64,000 nt of DNA from assembly GCF_017830045.1 (NCBI RefSeq), contig NZ_JAEDXU010000002.1, positions 186,001-250,000 on the forward strand, written 5' to 3'. Numbering within the stretch: the stretch's first letter is position 1; every line of letters starts with the position of its first letter. The stretch is from Enterococcus larvae. Its GTDB lineage: Bacteria; Bacillota; Bacilli; Lactobacillales; Enterococcaceae. The notes under the pieces were generated by a model, which was not told the DNA's origin, made no database searches, and was given only the letters and a program-made list of their open reading frames with translations. A program made the translations under genes and the position numbers. Of this stretch, positions 63,693-64,000 are shown piece by piece.

Positions 63693-64000
63693 TTGAGATT
63701 TATTACAGCTGGGGAATCCCATGGCCCCGAATTAACAGCAATTATTGAAGGCTTACCGGCAGGATTACCGCTAAGTGCTGAGGATATCAACCATGAGCTT
63801 GCCCGTAGACAAACTGGATACGGTCGAGGCGGAAGAATGAAAATCGAAACAGACAGAGTACGCATCACTTCAGGAATCCGACATGGAAAAACATTAGGCT
63901 CGCCTGTAACAATGATTGTTGAAAACAATGATTGGAAAAATTGGCAGTCAGTGATGTCAGTTGAAGAGGTTTCTGAAAAAGAAAAAAACATCCGTCGTGT
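63693..64000 (+). CDS. aroC: chorismate synthase (3' end outside window)
   Basis: The first 102 residues of chorismate synthase, the last shikimate step. [23 protein letters not shown] and [17 protein letters not shown] are the family signatures with the catalytic His. TTG start at 63693, 6 nt after the aroB stop, with GAGGAG upstream. Cut by the window edge. Confidence 0.95.
   Translation, partial: MRFITAGESHGPELTAIIEGLPAGLPLSAEDINHELARRQTGYGRGGRMKIETDRVRITSGIRHGKTLGSPVTMIVENNDWKNWQSVMSVEEVSEKEKNIRR

Overview
The window looks like a chromosomal segment of an Enterococcus species, or a very close relative. It is low-GC, has strong AGGAGG ribosome binding sites and frequent TTG/GTG starts. 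Its gene order is typical of enterococci and of Firmicutes more widely: rpsP-khpA; xerD-ribT-scpA-scpB-rluB; fer | ypbB-recQ; a LysM protein-cmk-rpsA; der-hup; ypiA-reoY; a YitT gene, mazG, dapB, cca; aroE-aroF-aroB-aroC. I cannot name the species from sequence alone. I saw no rRNA, tRNA or CRISPR array.

Layout. 1-7.5 kb: the end of a beta-glucoside PTS locus (EIIC and a GH1 6-phospho-glycosidase with an unusual Gln at the acid/base site), an MFS exporter divergent from an Rgg-type regulator, tag, and a fluoride riboswitch in front of a cation:proton antiporter. Two nearly identical ~180-bp intergenic repeats lie here. 7.5-26.5 kb: mostly core and housekeeping genes (FMN reductase, acetyltransferases, rpsP-khpA, a DUF1576 membrane protein, a lone Doc-like Fic protein, a lipoprotein cyclophilin, a MupG-family gene with a structured leader, xerD to rluB, an FMN riboswitch with ribU, an Fpg-like protein, fer). 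26.5-38.2 kb: an ~11.7-kb integrated element between fer and ypbB. It carries a large serine recombinase, a TnpW-like frame, a replication-relaxation protein, a TraG/HerA-type ATPase, small proteins, a four-gene cargo operon and a toxin-antitoxin pair. 38.2-64 kb: core genes again, ending in a shikimate pathway operon cut by the window edge.

The most interesting accessory unit is the cargo operon at 37220-32923 (minus strand). It encodes a nucleoside 2-deoxyribosyltransferase-like protein with a coiled-coil tail, and two paralogous proteins that each join a Ppx/GppA (actin-like) N-terminal region to a nucleoside-deoxyribosyltransferase-like C-terminal domain. One paralogue keeps its motifs and the other has lost them in both domains. 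A fourth protein is unrecognised. Its position, composition and architecture suggest a nucleotide-centred conflict or signalling system that I cannot match to a named system.

The best regulatory find is upstream of aroE. A 20-codon leader peptide ends in a Tyr/Phe-rich run, is followed at once by three mutually exclusive 13-bp pairing segments, and then by an intrinsic terminator. This is the design of ribosome-mediated attenuation controlling aromatic amino acid synthesis. The element ends also carry inverted 18-nt half-sites which, when joined, give a dyad typical of a serine-integrase attB.
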